From DASQDN01 sp963825845 (GTDB lineage: Bacteria; Acidobacteriota; Terriglobia; Bryobacterales; Bryobacteraceae), in the NCBI GenBank assembly GCA_963825845.1, contig CAWGVL010000066.1, forward strand, positions 86,780-150,779: 64,000 nt of DNA, written 5' to 3'. The notes below the pieces were generated by a model that saw only the letters and a list, made by a program, of their open reading frames with translations, had not been told where the DNA came from and searched no databases. Position numbers and translations under genes: made by a program. This document shows, one piece after another, positions 43,233 through 52,344 of this stretch; positions within the stretch are counted from its first letter, which is position 1; each line of letters opens with the position of its first letter.

Positions 43233-44247
43233 GTGCGAGTCGGAATTATAGGTACGGGCGCGATTTCTTGGAAGCACGCGCAAGCTTACAAAAATATCGG
43301 GTACGAAATCACTGCCTGTACCGATATAAATGAGGCGAGCGGCCGAAAGTTCGCCGAAGAGAACGGTGGAGAATTCGTCCGGACTTACGAGGAAGTGTGC
43401 CGCCACCCCAAAGTCGACTACGTCGATGTCTGCACATTCCCGGATTTCCGGCTCCAGCCGATCCGAGATCTGCGCCGAAACCAAAAAGCACGTGCAGGTG
43501 CAGAAGCCCATCGCAACCAACCTCGAGACCGCGCGCGAGATGATTGAGACGGCTCGCAAAGCCGGGATCGTTTTGGGCGTAGTCAGCCAACACCGGTTCG
43601 ACGATTCGAGTCAGTTCCTGAAGAAAGCCATCGCCGATGGCCGGCTGGGAAAGATTCTCCAGGCCGACGCGTATGTCAAGTGGTTTCGATCCGCGGAATA
43701 CTACAGCCGCCCGATCAAAGGAAGCTGGGCGACGGAAGGTGGCGGCGCGCTCATTAATCAGGCTGTCCATCAGGTGGATGTACTGCTCTGGCTGGTGGGA
43801 GGCGTGAAAGAACTTTTTGCATACTGGCAACTCGCCGCGCGTCACAAGATCGAATCGGAAGACGTGATTGCGACCCTGCTGAGATATCAAAACGGGGCGA
43901 CCGGTGTAATTCAGGCCTCCACGGCTTTTTGGCCGGGGTACTCGGAGCGCCTTGAAATCCATGGCATCAAGGGCACGGCTGTGATCACCGGCGATAAACT
44001 GACGACTTGGGACGTCGAAGACGACACCGGAGATCCTCCGCCGCTGGCGGCCGACGTGGCTTCCGGAGCTTCGGATCCAATGGCTATCTCCCTCGAGCCA
44101 TTCGAACGGCAATTCCAGGATTTCGGCGAGGCATGCAAAACCGGGCGTCAGCCGCTCGTCTCTGGAGAGGAAGGATACCGCGCGCTCGAGGTGGTCGTAT
44201 CGGCGTACGAGTCCTGCAGGCGAGGCGAGAAGATCGCGCTGTCATAG
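43233..44247 (+). pseudogene. Gfo/Idh/MocA-family oxidoreductase with a single frameshift
   Basis: The first frame (43233 on) carries the NAD-binding start MRVGIIGTGAISWKHAQAY and VDYVDVCTFPDFRLQPI. At about 43463 an extra C (gatccgag where gatcgag would fit) moves the frame by one; the correct continuation, ICAETKKHVQVQKPIATN with the catalytic-type EKP-like K-P, then runs unbroken to 44247. The rest has GGGALINQAVHQVDVLLWLV (with the conserved His-x-x-x-His-like segment) and LEPFERQFQDFGEACKTG. With the one base removed the gene would be about 338 codons and complete. It is preceded by the decayed fucose-isomerase-like gene and abuts thrB directly. Recent mutation, a sequencing error or programmed shifting are the options. 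Confidence 0.82.
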
Positions 44248-45150
44248 ATGTTTACAACGGTACGTGTTCCAGCCTCCAGCGCCAATTTGGGCCCTGGATT
44301 CGATGCCTTGGGTTTGGCGCTGGGTATCCACCTCGAATGCCGGTTCCGGTGCAGTGAGGCGCTGGCGATCACCGCTTCCGGCCGGGATTCCGACTGTATC
44401 CCGGTCACCGACGAGAATCTCATCTGGCAGACAGCGCTCACGGTAGCCCAGGACGTTGGCGGGACACTTCCGCCGATTGAAATGCACATCGAGAACGAGA
44501 TTCCGTTAGGCAAGGGACTGGGATCCAGTGCTGCCGCTCTGACGGCAGGGGTCGTCATCGCCGACCAGTTGCTGGGGCTCCACTGGAAAAAACTGCGGAT
44601 CTTGGATGAAGCGGCAAAAATCGAGGGACATCCCGATAACGTTGCCGCCTGTGTTCTCGGTTCTATCGTGACCAGCGCAATCGATTCGGGTGGCGTCGCC
44701 CGCGCAGTTCGCCTGGATTTGCATGAGCGATACGATGTCGCCATCGTTGTCCCCGACTTCGTACTGTCGACCAGCAAAGCTCGGTCCGTTCTGCCCGATT
44801 GCTATTCCAAACAAGACGCGATTTTCAACGTTCAACGTGCGGCCCTTCTGGTCGCCGCATTGACTACCGGTACGACTGCCGCATTCCCCACGGCTCTGGA
44901 AGACAGGATGCACCAGCCTTACCGGGCCGAGTTAGTGCCCGGCCTGGATGAAGCGTTGAAACTGCGCGCTCCCGGGCTGCTCGGGTGCGCGCTGAGCGGG
45001 GCCGGGCCTTCGATCGTCGTCTTTTATGAACGTGGATACGAAGAGGTCTGCAACCTCGTGTGCCAGATCTTCGCAATTCATGGACGCAAGGCGGAAGTGA
45101 TAGCCGGCCGCATCGCGCGAGACGGATACACTGTCGAAGTCCCCAACTGA
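44248..45150 (+). CDS. thrB: Homoserine kinase
   Basis: 300 residues, normal GHMP-kinase length. It phosphorylates homoserine, giving the substrate of ThrC (27703). Motifs: VRVPASSANLGPGFDALGLA at the N-terminus, the ATP-binding IPLGKGLGSSAAAL (P-x3-GLGSSAA), KIEGHPDNVAACVLG and the C-terminal GCALSGAGPSIVVF. The ATG follows the stop of the oxidoreductase remnant without a gap, so translation may have depended on coupling. Convergent with queE, one base between stops. Confidence 0.95.
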   Translation: MFTTVRVPASSANLGPGFDALGLALGIHLECRFRCSEALAITASGRDSDCIPVTDENLIWQTALTVAQDVGGTLPPIEMHIENEIPLGKGLGSSAAALTAGVVIADQLLGLHWKKLRILDEAAKIEGHPDNVAACVLGSIVTSAIDSGGVARAVRLDLHERYDVAIVVPDFVLSTSKARSVLPDCYSKQDAIFNVQRAALLVAALTTGTTAAFPTALEDRMHQPYRAELVPGLDEALKLRAPGLLGCALSGAGPSIVVFYERGYEEVCNLVCQIFAIHGRKAEVIAGRIARDGYTVEVPN

Positions 45151-45151
45151 T

Positions 45152-45835
45152 TCAGACGCCGCGCTTGTTGCCCCAGATGTCGATGTGCAGTCGAGGGCAG
45201 TAGCGATAGCCGAAGTCTTTGCAGACTTCAACCAGCCACCGTGCGCGTTCGTTGATTACCTCTCGTGTGGTGCCTTCCGGCATGAGTAGGACGCGATCCC
45301 GCTCGGCTCCAAGTTCACGGACCATCTCGCGCGCTTCTCGAACGTCGTCCACCGAAGAAATCACGAACTTGAGCTGATAGTTGTATTCCGCGATTAGTTG
45401 CTTCAAGACATCCGGCTGATACCTGAGCTCTTCGTGGCGTTCCGCGTAGATCCCTTCTTCGCGGTCGTATGGAGTAGAATTCGACAGCTTCGGGCTGATG
45501 CTCATCAGGTCGCAGATCACATTTTGGTACATCGTCCCGGCGGTTTCGATCGTGATGTGCTGGTCGATTTCCTTGATCTTCTCCGTCAACTCAATAATGT
45601 CGGGCAGGATCATCGGCTCGCCGCCGGTGAGCACGACGTGCCCGCACCAGTGGCGGCGAATCTCGTTCAGCATAGGACCATACATCATCTGGTAGCCTTC
45701 CGGCTTCCAGGATGTGTAAGGGGTATCGCACCATGTGCACCGCAGATTACAACCGCTAGTTCGTATGAAAACAGATGGAACTCCGGCGAGCGTGCCTTCG
45801 CCTTGGATCGAGTAGAAAATTTCAGAAATCTTCAT
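45152..45835 (-). CDS. queE: 7-carboxy-7-deazaguanine synthase (radical SAM)
   Basis: 227 residues from the ATG at 45833-45835, where the family start MKISEIFYSIQGEG begins; an upstream start at 45886 adds 17 atypical residues. QueE rearranges 6-carboxytetrahydropterin to 7-carboxy-7-deazaguanine on the way to queuosine and related deazapurines. The radical-SAM cluster motif is CNLRCTWCDT (CX3CX2C), with VVLTGGEPM for SAM binding. The end YRYCPRLHIDIWGNKRGV is typical. No other queuosine gene is near. Convergent with thrB. Confidence 0.95.
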   Translation of the reverse strand: MKISEIFYSIQGEGTLAGVPSVFIRTSGCNLRCTWCDTPYTSWKPEGYQMMYGPMLNEIRRHWCGHVVLTGGEPMILPDIIELTEKIKEIDQHITIETAGTMYQNVICDLMSISPKLSNSTPYDREEGIYAERHEELRYQPDVLKQLIAEYNYQLKFVISSVDDVREAREMVRELGAERDRVLLMPEGTTREVINERARWLVEVCKDFGYRYCPRLHIDIWGNKRGV

Positions 45836-46035
45836 TGGAAAATTGTCTAAGCGCGGCAGAGCCTCACCGACACCGCAAGGATACACCAGTACGCAGAGCC
45901 GTCAACTCCTCGCTCACCGCGGAAACGTCGCTTGCCAGAACCAATCCCGTCGACAGTACTATACCTATTTACGTAAGCCATAAGTGCTTTCCCCATCTAT
46001 TACGCTCGCCACCTTCCGACGAATAGGGATTAAGA

Positions 46036-47433
46036 ATGACGATGCGCACGTTTTCTACTTACCTTCTCGTCGGGGTGGTCGCGGCAGTCCCAGCCGTTTC
46101 CGTCGCGCGCGCTCAAGCGCCCGCCTCGGCCGCAGGCGTCCCCGCGACGCCCAATAATTGGGACAAAGAATACAAATCCGGTATGGCGGCATACAACGCA
46201 GGTAGCTACCGTGAGGCCGAAACCCAACTCAAGGCCGCTCTTAAGTCAACGCGGGATTTCGCTTCAAATGATCCCAAACTGATGAATACTTTGAGAGATC
46301 TGGCCCAGGTATACCGGGCGCAGAGCAAGTACGCCGAAGCGGAGCCGCTGATGGAGCGGCACCTGGCCTTGAAAGAGCGTTTCCTCGGCAAATTCCATCC
46401 CGATCTTGCGAAAGATCTGGACCAACTTGGCCGCGTTTGTTTTGCGCAGATGAAGTTTGTTTCTGCGGAAGCCCACTTCCGGCGCGAACTGACCATCATG
46501 GAAAAGAAGTTCGGACCGGAGTTTCTAGACCTGATCCCAGCGCTGACCAACGTCGCCCAATCCTGTCAGGCGCTGAACAAGTTCTCGGACGCCGAACCCA
46601 TGTTGAAGCGGGCCATCTCCATCCGTGAGAAAAACCAGGGCGCCGAACATGTTGATATAGCCCCCGAACTTGCGAAACTCGCAACTTTGAACGTTGCGCA
46701 ACAGAAATGGGCCGAAGCCGAGCCCCTATTTCAGAAATCCATTGCCATTCTCGAGAAGGAAAACGGTCCGAACCACCTCAACCTGGTTCCCATCATCGAG
46801 TCGCTGGCCAACGCGTACAAAGAGCAAGAGAAATTCGATAAGGCCGAACCGCTGTTCCTCCGCGCTCTAGCCATCCGCGAGAGCACTCTCGGCCCTTCGC
46901 ATCCGGATATGCCTGTGGCGTTGGATAACCTCGCAGCCTTATATGCAAAGCAGAAGCGATTCGCCGATTCGGCTCCGTTTTATGAGCGTGCCCTGCAAAT
47001 CCGGACCACAACCCTTGGACCCGAGCACCAGTTGGTAACGAACAATCTCGATATGCTTGCCACCGTCTATTCGGCGCAGGAGAAGCTTGTCGAAGCGGAA
47101 CCCCTCTACAAACAATCGTTTTCCATTCGTGAGAAGGAAACGCTGACCGCGCTTCGTTCGCTCGCTTCGCTCTATGTTGCCCGCGAGAAGTTCGCTGAAG
47201 CCGATCCGCTTTACAAACTTGCACTGGCAATCTTTGATAAGAACACTCCTTCGAAGAAGCTGTCAAAGAAGGAACAGTTGAACGCTCCGCCTCCTCCGCC
47301 GCTGCTTCTGGAGACTCTCGATGAGTATGCGACCGTTCTTCGCAAGCTGCGCCGGAAAGGGGAAGCGTCAAAACTCGAGTCCCGGGCGAAACCGCTTCGC
47401 GCGCGTCTTGCAGTGCTGAAAACACAGAATTAA
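46036..47433 (+). CDS. Secreted TPR protein (kinesin-light-chain-like repeats)
   Basis: 465 residues with a signal peptide (TFSTYLLVGVVAAVPAVSVARA). It contains about nine 42-residue TPR units of the tetratricopeptide/kinesin-light-chain type (SKYAEAEPLMERHLALKERF, KFDKAEPLFLRALAIRESTL, LGPSHPDMPVALDNLAALYA). Lys-rich and Pro-rich linkers appear near the end (APPPPPLLLE). Such arrays bind proteins; its location is periplasm or outside. No enzyme domain is attached. The frame is intact and has strong family features. Confidence 0.85.
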   Translation: MTMRTFSTYLLVGVVAAVPAVSVARAQAPASAAGVPATPNNWDKEYKSGMAAYNAGSYREAETQLKAALKSTRDFASNDPKLMNTLRDLAQVYRAQSKYAEAEPLMERHLALKERFLGKFHPDLAKDLDQLGRVCFAQMKFVSAEAHFRRELTIMEKKFGPEFLDLIPALTNVAQSCQALNKFSDAEPMLKRAISIREKNQGAEHVDIAPELAKLATLNVAQQKWAEAEPLFQKSIAILEKENGPNHLNLVPIIESLANAYKEQEKFDKAEPLFLRALAIRESTLGPSHPDMPVALDNLAALYAKQKRFADSAPFYERALQIRTTTLGPEHQLVTNNLDMLATVYSAQEKLVEAEPLYKQSFSIREKETLTALRSLASLYVAREKFAEADPLYKLALAIFDKNTPSKKLSKKEQLNAPPPPPLLLETLDEYATVLRKLRRKGEASKLESRAKPLRARLAVLKTQN

Positions 47434-47538
47434 CCCGGATCTCACAGATCTCCAGCAAAAAGCCGCCGTTCATTGGCATAACTAGGTTTCCAATCCAGTA
47501 CTTAGCGCCAGGAGACGAGCGGCTTTTGCGGTGTCACA

Positions 47539-48480
47539 GTGTACTCAGTCCAGCTTCGAATTCAAAGCCCATTATTCGAGGGAGTAGTTGCCCGATCCGA
47601 CGGCGGCACGATCAGTTCAGATGGAGGGTCGCTGCTGTTGCGGCACGCGGATCAGCGGCTGAATCTGCTGGCACGATTCTCGTGCTGCTTTCTGGATGGC
47701 CGGGAGCCGGACCGGTTTTGAACACTCGTTCTGGACATGGTTTCCCAGCGGGTCTACTGGCTTGCGCTCGGCTACGAAGATTCGAACGATCACGAGCAAT
47801 TGCGAAAGGACCCGTTGTTCGGAGTGCTGGCCGAGCGCGACGAACTCGACAAACCGCTTGCAGGCAAGAGCACGCTCGATGTAGACACGACCGACCTGCC
47901 GCTACATGGCAAGCAGAAAGGGCGCTTCTTTCATTGCTACTACGATCATTACTGCTACCTGCCGTTGTATGTCTTCTGCGGTCAACATGTCCTGTGCGCA
48001 CGGCTTCGACCGTCCAACAGCGATGCTTCGGCAGGAAGCTTGGCCGAAATCGAACGAATCATTGATCAGATACGAGAGGCATGGCCGGTGGTAAAAATCA
48101 TGTTGCGGGGAGACCCCGGATTCTGCCGCAACGAACTGATGAGTTGGTGCGAAAACAAGCGCGCAGATTACGTGTTTGGGCTGGCGCTCAATCAGCGATT
48201 GCGAGGGATCATCGGACGGCAGATGTGGGAAGCAACCGAGCAGTGGAACCAAACCAGCAAGCCGGCGCGAGTGATCACCGAGTTCACTTATCAGACTCGA
48301 AGAACGAAGAAACGAGGCTGGGACGAGAGCGGCGCGTGATGGCCAAAGCCGAGCATATCGATGGCAAAGAGAACCCGCGTTTTGTCGTGACATCGCTGAG
48401 TCCCGAACAATGGGGGCACAGGCGCTGTACGAAGAACTGTAATTGCGCTCGTGGAGACATGGAGAACCTGCGCTGTTAGC
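47539..48480 (+). mobile_element. Defective IS1380-family transposase gene
   Basis: Opens at a GTG with SVQLRIQSPLFEGVVARSD and SDGGSLLLRHADQRLNLLAR. A shift near 47710 then gives LDMVSQRVYWLALGYED and LRKDPLFGVLAE. About 40 residues between GKSTL and DVDTTD are missing compared with a full-length IS1380 transposase. The core continues with DTTDLPLHGKQKGRFFHCYY, LPLYVFCGQHVLCARLRPSN and IMLRGDPGFCRNELMSWCE; another shift near 48300 precedes RRVMAKAEHIDGKENPRFVV. The signature GRFFHxYYDxYCYLPLYxFC and the later Asp/Glu segments identify the family. No clear terminal inverted repeats or target duplication were found. The 260 bases after it hold only the terminator at 48745. Confidence 0.82.
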
Positions 48481-48744
48481 CCGGCATTGCCACGGCCTGC
48501 CTGAATCAGGACCCCACCGGCGAACGGCCACCGTCGGACCCGTGCGCGTGCTTGGCCGTTGCAAGGGCTCTGGCGCCTATTCTGACGAGAAATGACCAAG
48601 CGCACTGCCCCCAATCAATATGACCGCTCATTTTCTGCTCGATCCATTCTCTGTAGCCGTGGACACATTCTCTCGGTCTCAGTTGCTCATCGGGATCACT
48701 GGTGAGACGTGCAGGCTAGATCCTTGTAGTCGATGCGCACGAAA

Positions 48745-48771
48745 GGACCGGAGGAGTATCCGGCCCTTTTT
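48745..48771. terminator. Probable bidirectional terminator
   Basis: GGACCGGA (48745-48752) pairs with TCCGGCCC (48759-48766) with one mismatch, around a six-base loop, followed by TTTTT on the plus strand. On the minus strand, used by the chemoreceptor gene that ends at 48787, the same stem is followed by TTTCG. The plus-strand side could terminate transcripts from the IS element. Confidence 0.6.
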
Positions 48772-48786
48772 GACGTAGCCGTCGCT

Positions 48787-50229
48787 TCATTTCCGCGTGT
48801 CTCCTACCAGAACGATCAGCCGGTCTACAACGCCCCGCATTACTTCGGATTGCTTCGCCATACTGTGGCTGACCGATGCGCTTTCCTCGGCGCTGGCTGC
48901 GTTTTGCTGCGTAACCTGCTCCAACTGCGTGAGGGCCGTAGCGATGTGATCCACGCCCCGGGCTTGCTCCTGACTGCTGGTGTTCAACTCATCGACAAGT
49001 TGCTTGACCCGATTAGCGCTGCCGGTGATTCTCACTACCGCATCCGAAACCCGGTTCAGCTTGCGGCTGCCTTCGCTTGACGTTCCAATCGACTCTTCGA
49101 TCAGATCGGCCGTATCCTTTGCTGCTTGGGCGCAGCGCTGGGCGAGACGGCGAACTTCATCGGCAACCACCGCGAAGCCCATACCTGCATCGCCGGCGCG
49201 TGCGGCTTCGACGGCTGCATTCAGGGCGAGAATGTTGGTCTGAAACGAGATCTCGTCAATTACCTTGATGATTTTCGCGATCTTCTCACTCGAAGCATTG
49301 ATCTCGGCCATGCTCGACTTCATCTGCTCCAAGGTCTGATTGGCCTCCTGAACTTCGCGGTCCACGTCGGACATCACGTCAGCCGCGCGCCTGGAATTGT
49401 CTGCGTTCGTCTGCGTCATCGAACTCATTTCCTGGCTCGATGCGGAGGTCTCTTCAAGCGAACTGGCCTGGCGGGATGCTCCGACTGACAACGACTGGCT
49501 CGCATCCGATATCTGCTTTGAAGCCTCAGACACCTCGGTTGCGCAAACGTTGATTTCGCCGGTCAATCCCCGAAGCGCGGCAGTCCCGCTGCGAAGGGTG
49601 AACAAAACCACAGCCCCGGCGAGTAGGCCTAGACCGACCAATGCGATCATGATCACGTTCGTCGTCGCTTTCTGCTCGCTCGTGGACCGCGACATTCGCT
49701 CCAGGTCCTTACTCTGGTTTTCAATCATGCGCTTGGCAGCGACAGAAATATCCTGCAGCCGGGGAGCGACTTCAGTCTCGAATTTCTGAAGCGCGATATC
49801 CATCTGCTGGTTAGAGAGCAGCTTCAGCATGTCACCGTGCGCTGCCATGACTGCGCGGTGAGCTTTTTCCAGTTCGCGGATATTCTGCCTGGCCTGCTCG
49901 GAACCGCTAAGACGGTTCAGTTCGACCATGTCGCTGCTCGCCAGCGCCGCAGCCTCGGAAAACTGGTTTTTAAGCGACTCCATCTTGTTCGCCTGCGTCA
50001 AAACAGCGCTGAACGCGATACCGCGCTCGAGCGCCGTCATGTCAGCCGCAGCCGTGCTGAGCCGGCCCGCCAGCAATTGTTCGCGGGCGACTACGTCGAC
50101 GGCTGTCTGCAGCTCACGGCTCAGCCTGGTGTTGTAGAAGAAGGCAAGCCCGCCAACGAGCAAGGTCAGACCGATTATCGCTGCGAAGCTCGCCTGGAGT
50201 TTCGTGATCAAAGTCCATTTCGTTTTCAT
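48787..50229 (-). CDS. Methyl-accepting chemotaxis protein
   Basis: 480 residues. The N-terminal membrane segment (LITKLQASFAAIIGLTLLVG) and second segment (VIMIALVGLGLLAGAVVLF, about 190-210) frame a periplasmic four-helix-bundle sensor. The cytoplasmic part has the highly conserved hairpin EISFQTNILALNAAVEAARA followed by GMGFAVVADEVRRLAQ, which binds CheA/CheW, and flanking methylation helices. There is no obvious C-terminal CheR tether pentapeptide. Upstream by 24 bases lies a TonB-like gene on the same strand. No che genes are in the window, so partners are elsewhere. Confidence 0.93.
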   Translation of the reverse strand: MKTKWTLITKLQASFAAIIGLTLLVGGLAFFYNTRLSRELQTAVDVVAREQLLAGRLSTAAADMTALERGIAFSAVLTQANKMESLKNQFSEAAALASSDMVELNRLSGSEQARQNIRELEKAHRAVMAAHGDMLKLLSNQQMDIALQKFETEVAPRLQDISVAAKRMIENQSKDLERMSRSTSEQKATTNVIMIALVGLGLLAGAVVLFTLRSGTAALRGLTGEINVCATEVSEASKQISDASQSLSVGASRQASSLEETSASSQEMSSMTQTNADNSRRAADVMSDVDREVQEANQTLEQMKSSMAEINASSEKIAKIIKVIDEISFQTNILALNAAVEAARAGDAGMGFAVVADEVRRLAQRCAQAAKDTADLIEESIGTSSEGSRKLNRVSDAVVRITGSANRVKQLVDELNTSSQEQARGVDHIATALTQLEQVTQQNAASAEESASVSHSMAKQSEVMRGVVDRLIVLVGDTRK

Positions 50230-50253
50230 CGAGGTGTCTCCGCAGAGTCGCCG

Positions 50254-50598
50254 CTAGGGGCGGAAGTCGAAGCCCAGCGTAACAACGGCTTTCGTCGCTT
50301 CGCCATTGTTGGTGAACGGAGTAAAGCGCCACTTCTCCACCGCCGCGATCGCCGGCTGGGTCAACATCGGATTGCCGCTGATAGCCTTCGCGCTGGCAAC
50401 GGACCCGTCCGGACCAATGACAGCTTCAATTTCCACGTGACCCGCGATCTTCATTTGCCGAGCAACGGTCGGATACTGCGGCTGCACCTTGCTGGTGGCG
50501 GCTTTCATCGCATCGGCCGTACCGACTCTGACCTCCGCGGGAAGGGTACTCGCCATTGTGAAGAACGCGAATGCTGCTACTAGGGAATTCTTGGTCAT
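50254..50598 (-). CDS. Periplasmic TonB C-terminal-domain protein
   Basis: 114 residues. A signal peptide (SLVAAFAFFTMASTLPA) precedes a single TonB C-terminal domain: VQPQYPTVARQMKIAGHVEI, GPDGSVASAKAISGNPMLTQ and EKWRFTPFTNN. It lacks the membrane anchor and Pro-rich spacer of a full TonB, so it is an isolated energy-transducer-type domain, a common variant in this phylum. A strong AGAGGAGAG ribosome-binding site is present. It precedes the chemoreceptor gene by 24 bases and is likely co-transcribed. Confidence 0.85.
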   Translation of the reverse strand: MTKNSLVAAFAFFTMASTLPAEVRVGTADAMKAATSKVQPQYPTVARQMKIAGHVEIEAVIGPDGSVASAKAISGNPMLTQPAIAAVEKWRFTPFTNNGEATKAVVTLGFDFRP

Positions 50599-50783
50599 TT
50601 AGTCTCTCCTCTGGTTGGTTGGAGTCAGGCTCCAATGACCTTATCGGAGACAGTGCGAGCTGTTTTAATGAATTTACCTAACTCACGGTGTTCCAAGCCA
50701 GCCAGGGATGCGGCGGAAACGAGAGAATGAGTTGTTGACGCGAAAGGTGGGGTGGCGCGCGCGGGGAGATTTCGGACTCCTGT

Positions 50784-51068
50784 TCACCGACGCATCTTGA
50801 ATCGGAACACGTGATATTTCTTGAAACACCTCCGACACCGGCTCGGCTCTAATAGCAATACGAGGATAACCACATCAAAGATAGCCGTCACTGTGGATAG
50901 ATGTGACTCCCGGGACTCACAGCGGGGACAACGACTCGAAGCAAGCCTCACATAGACCGGAACTGTAGATGCATGGCGTAGCCGATTCGAATGCCGGATG
51001 ATTGGCGGGCACAAAGTGTAGAACCGGCCCCCCCGAAGCCCCCATGTCCACCTCCGAGTAACGAGCAC
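50784..51068 (-). CDS. Possible small zinc-ribbon membrane protein
   Basis: The C-terminal 50 residues of this frame look real. CPRC, then about 30 residues including the hydrophobic segment TAIFDVVILVLLLEP, then CRRC and a basic end (FKKYHVFRFKMRR). Small proteins with two CxxC pairs bracketing a hydrophobic helix recur in acidobacterial genomes. The N-terminal 40 residues are less convincing, and the true start may be a GTG at 50949-50951. It stands alone in the otherwise empty 50600-51296 stretch. Function unknown. Confidence 0.4.
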   Translation of the reverse strand: MLVTRRWTWGLRGGRFYTLCPPIIRHSNRLRHASTVPVYVRLASSRCPRCESRESHLSTVTAIFDVVILVLLLEPSRCRRCFKKYHVFRFKMRR

Positions 51069-51296
51069 CTACGCCTTTCTGATGCACGCTGGCTTCGCGA
51101 GTAAGCCTCACTTCTAAACCCTCCCGCCGAATCGGGTGTGGGAGTTCTTGACCTGCCAACTTCGCCTCACCCGTGATCGGGTCTGCCCCGAATGCTCCCG
51201 AAATCGTTTATAGCCGTGCGCCATGGTCGCAGACCGTCAATTGACGAATTTACCGTATGACGTGTAACACATCCTTCTGTTTACGATCAAACCGTC

Positions 51297-52049
51297 ATGT
51301 CTTTAGGTGGTGCGCAAATGGGTGTCGAAGAGTCGCAAGCAACGGGCGCTGCGGATGGCGAGCCGCCCCCATCAAAACGGAGTATTCGCGTCGTTGTGGC
51401 CGATGATCATCCGATTGTCCGGTACGCTCTCCGCCAGATGTTAGCGCTGAGGAGCGAAATCGGTATAGTCGGGGATTGTAGGGTCGGTCCAGAGGTCGTA
51501 CCGGTCGTTATTGAGACGCAAGCTGACATTTTGATGGTTGACCTGACCACATCTGATTCTCGGATTTGGTCGCTCCTCCAGACGCTCCGGCAGATTGGAA
51601 ACACAGCTAGGGTGATAATCCTGACAGCATCTGACGATAAGAAGCAATTCGTACACGCGCTGAAAATGGGCTGCTCCGGTATCATCCTCAAGCAAGCGAC
51701 GGCAGAGGAGATAGCTAACTGCGTCCGCGAAGTACAAACGGGGCGAGTCTGGCTCGATCCCCGAATCGCTGCCGTTCTAGACCAGTTTGACCCTCCGACG
51801 AGCGATCATAATACAACTCTGCCTGAGCGCGGCGGCGACCAAGTACTTCTAAGTGCGAGAGAACGCGAGGTGGTTGCTTTGATAGGACAGGGCTACACCA
51901 ACCCTGAGATTGCAGCGAAGTTGTTTATTAGTGGGCAGACAGTTAAGAACCACCTACATCACATTTACAAGAAGACCGGCTTGACGAATCGTGCGGAACT
52001 CGTGATTTATGCCATTCGCAAGGGCTGGTCCTACGTGACCCCTGCTTAG
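51297..52049 (+). CDS. NarL/FixJ-family response regulator
   Basis: 250 residues. A receiver domain (residues about 30-150) begins RVVVADDHPIVRYALRQML with the acidic pair; the phospho-acceptor is the Asp of ILMVDLTTS, and the conserved Lys is in GIILKQATAEEI. The C-terminal LuxR-type helix-turn-helix reads LLSAREREVVALIGQGYTN, PEIAAKLFISGQTVKNHLHH. A 28-residue N-terminal extension is extra. No histidine kinase is adjacent. It shares orientation and family with the regulator at 53177, 1.1 kb away. Confidence 0.92.
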   Translation: MSLGGAQMGVEESQATGAADGEPPPSKRSIRVVVADDHPIVRYALRQMLALRSEIGIVGDCRVGPEVVPVVIETQADILMVDLTTSDSRIWSLLQTLRQIGNTARVIILTASDDKKQFVHALKMGCSGIILKQATAEEIANCVREVQTGRVWLDPRIAAVLDQFDPPTSDHNTTLPERGGDQVLLSAREREVVALIGQGYTNPEIAAKLFISGQTVKNHLHHIYKKTGLTNRAELVIYAIRKGWSYVTPA

Positions 52050-52191
52050 CTGGCGATTGCAGAACTTTTGCAGATCAAACAGTTCTAGACGATACCGAAG
52101 CACGACTGAGCGCCTCTGAGCTACGGGCAGAAGATGTAAAATCATTAATCTCCCGGTTGATCGTAAGTAGCTGTACGCTTACACTGCCAGG

Positions 52192-52344
52192 ATGCCATCG
52201 ATACAGGAACGGGTGCGGATTGATGTGCGTCTCGACGAGCAGAATGACGATCACCTGGCGGATCTCATCAAAACACTCACTGAGGATGATGTCTGCTGGC
52301 TTTGGATGACGGTCGTGGAAAACAAACCGTACCTTGCAGATTGA
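52192..52344 (+). CDS. Possible small acidic protein (50 residues)
   Basis: Reads MPSIQERVRIDVRLDEQNDD and ends with VENKPYLAD. It is strongly acidic with alternating hydrophobics and looks protein-like, but only a weak CAGG precedes the ATG and no family is recognised. Confidence 0.35.
   Translation: MPSIQERVRIDVRLDEQNDDHLADLIKTLTEDDVCWLWMTVVENKPYLAD

Noticed and set aside
46793..47479. Minus-strand 228-residue frame across the TPR gene
   Set aside because: Antisense shadow of regular TPR repeats.
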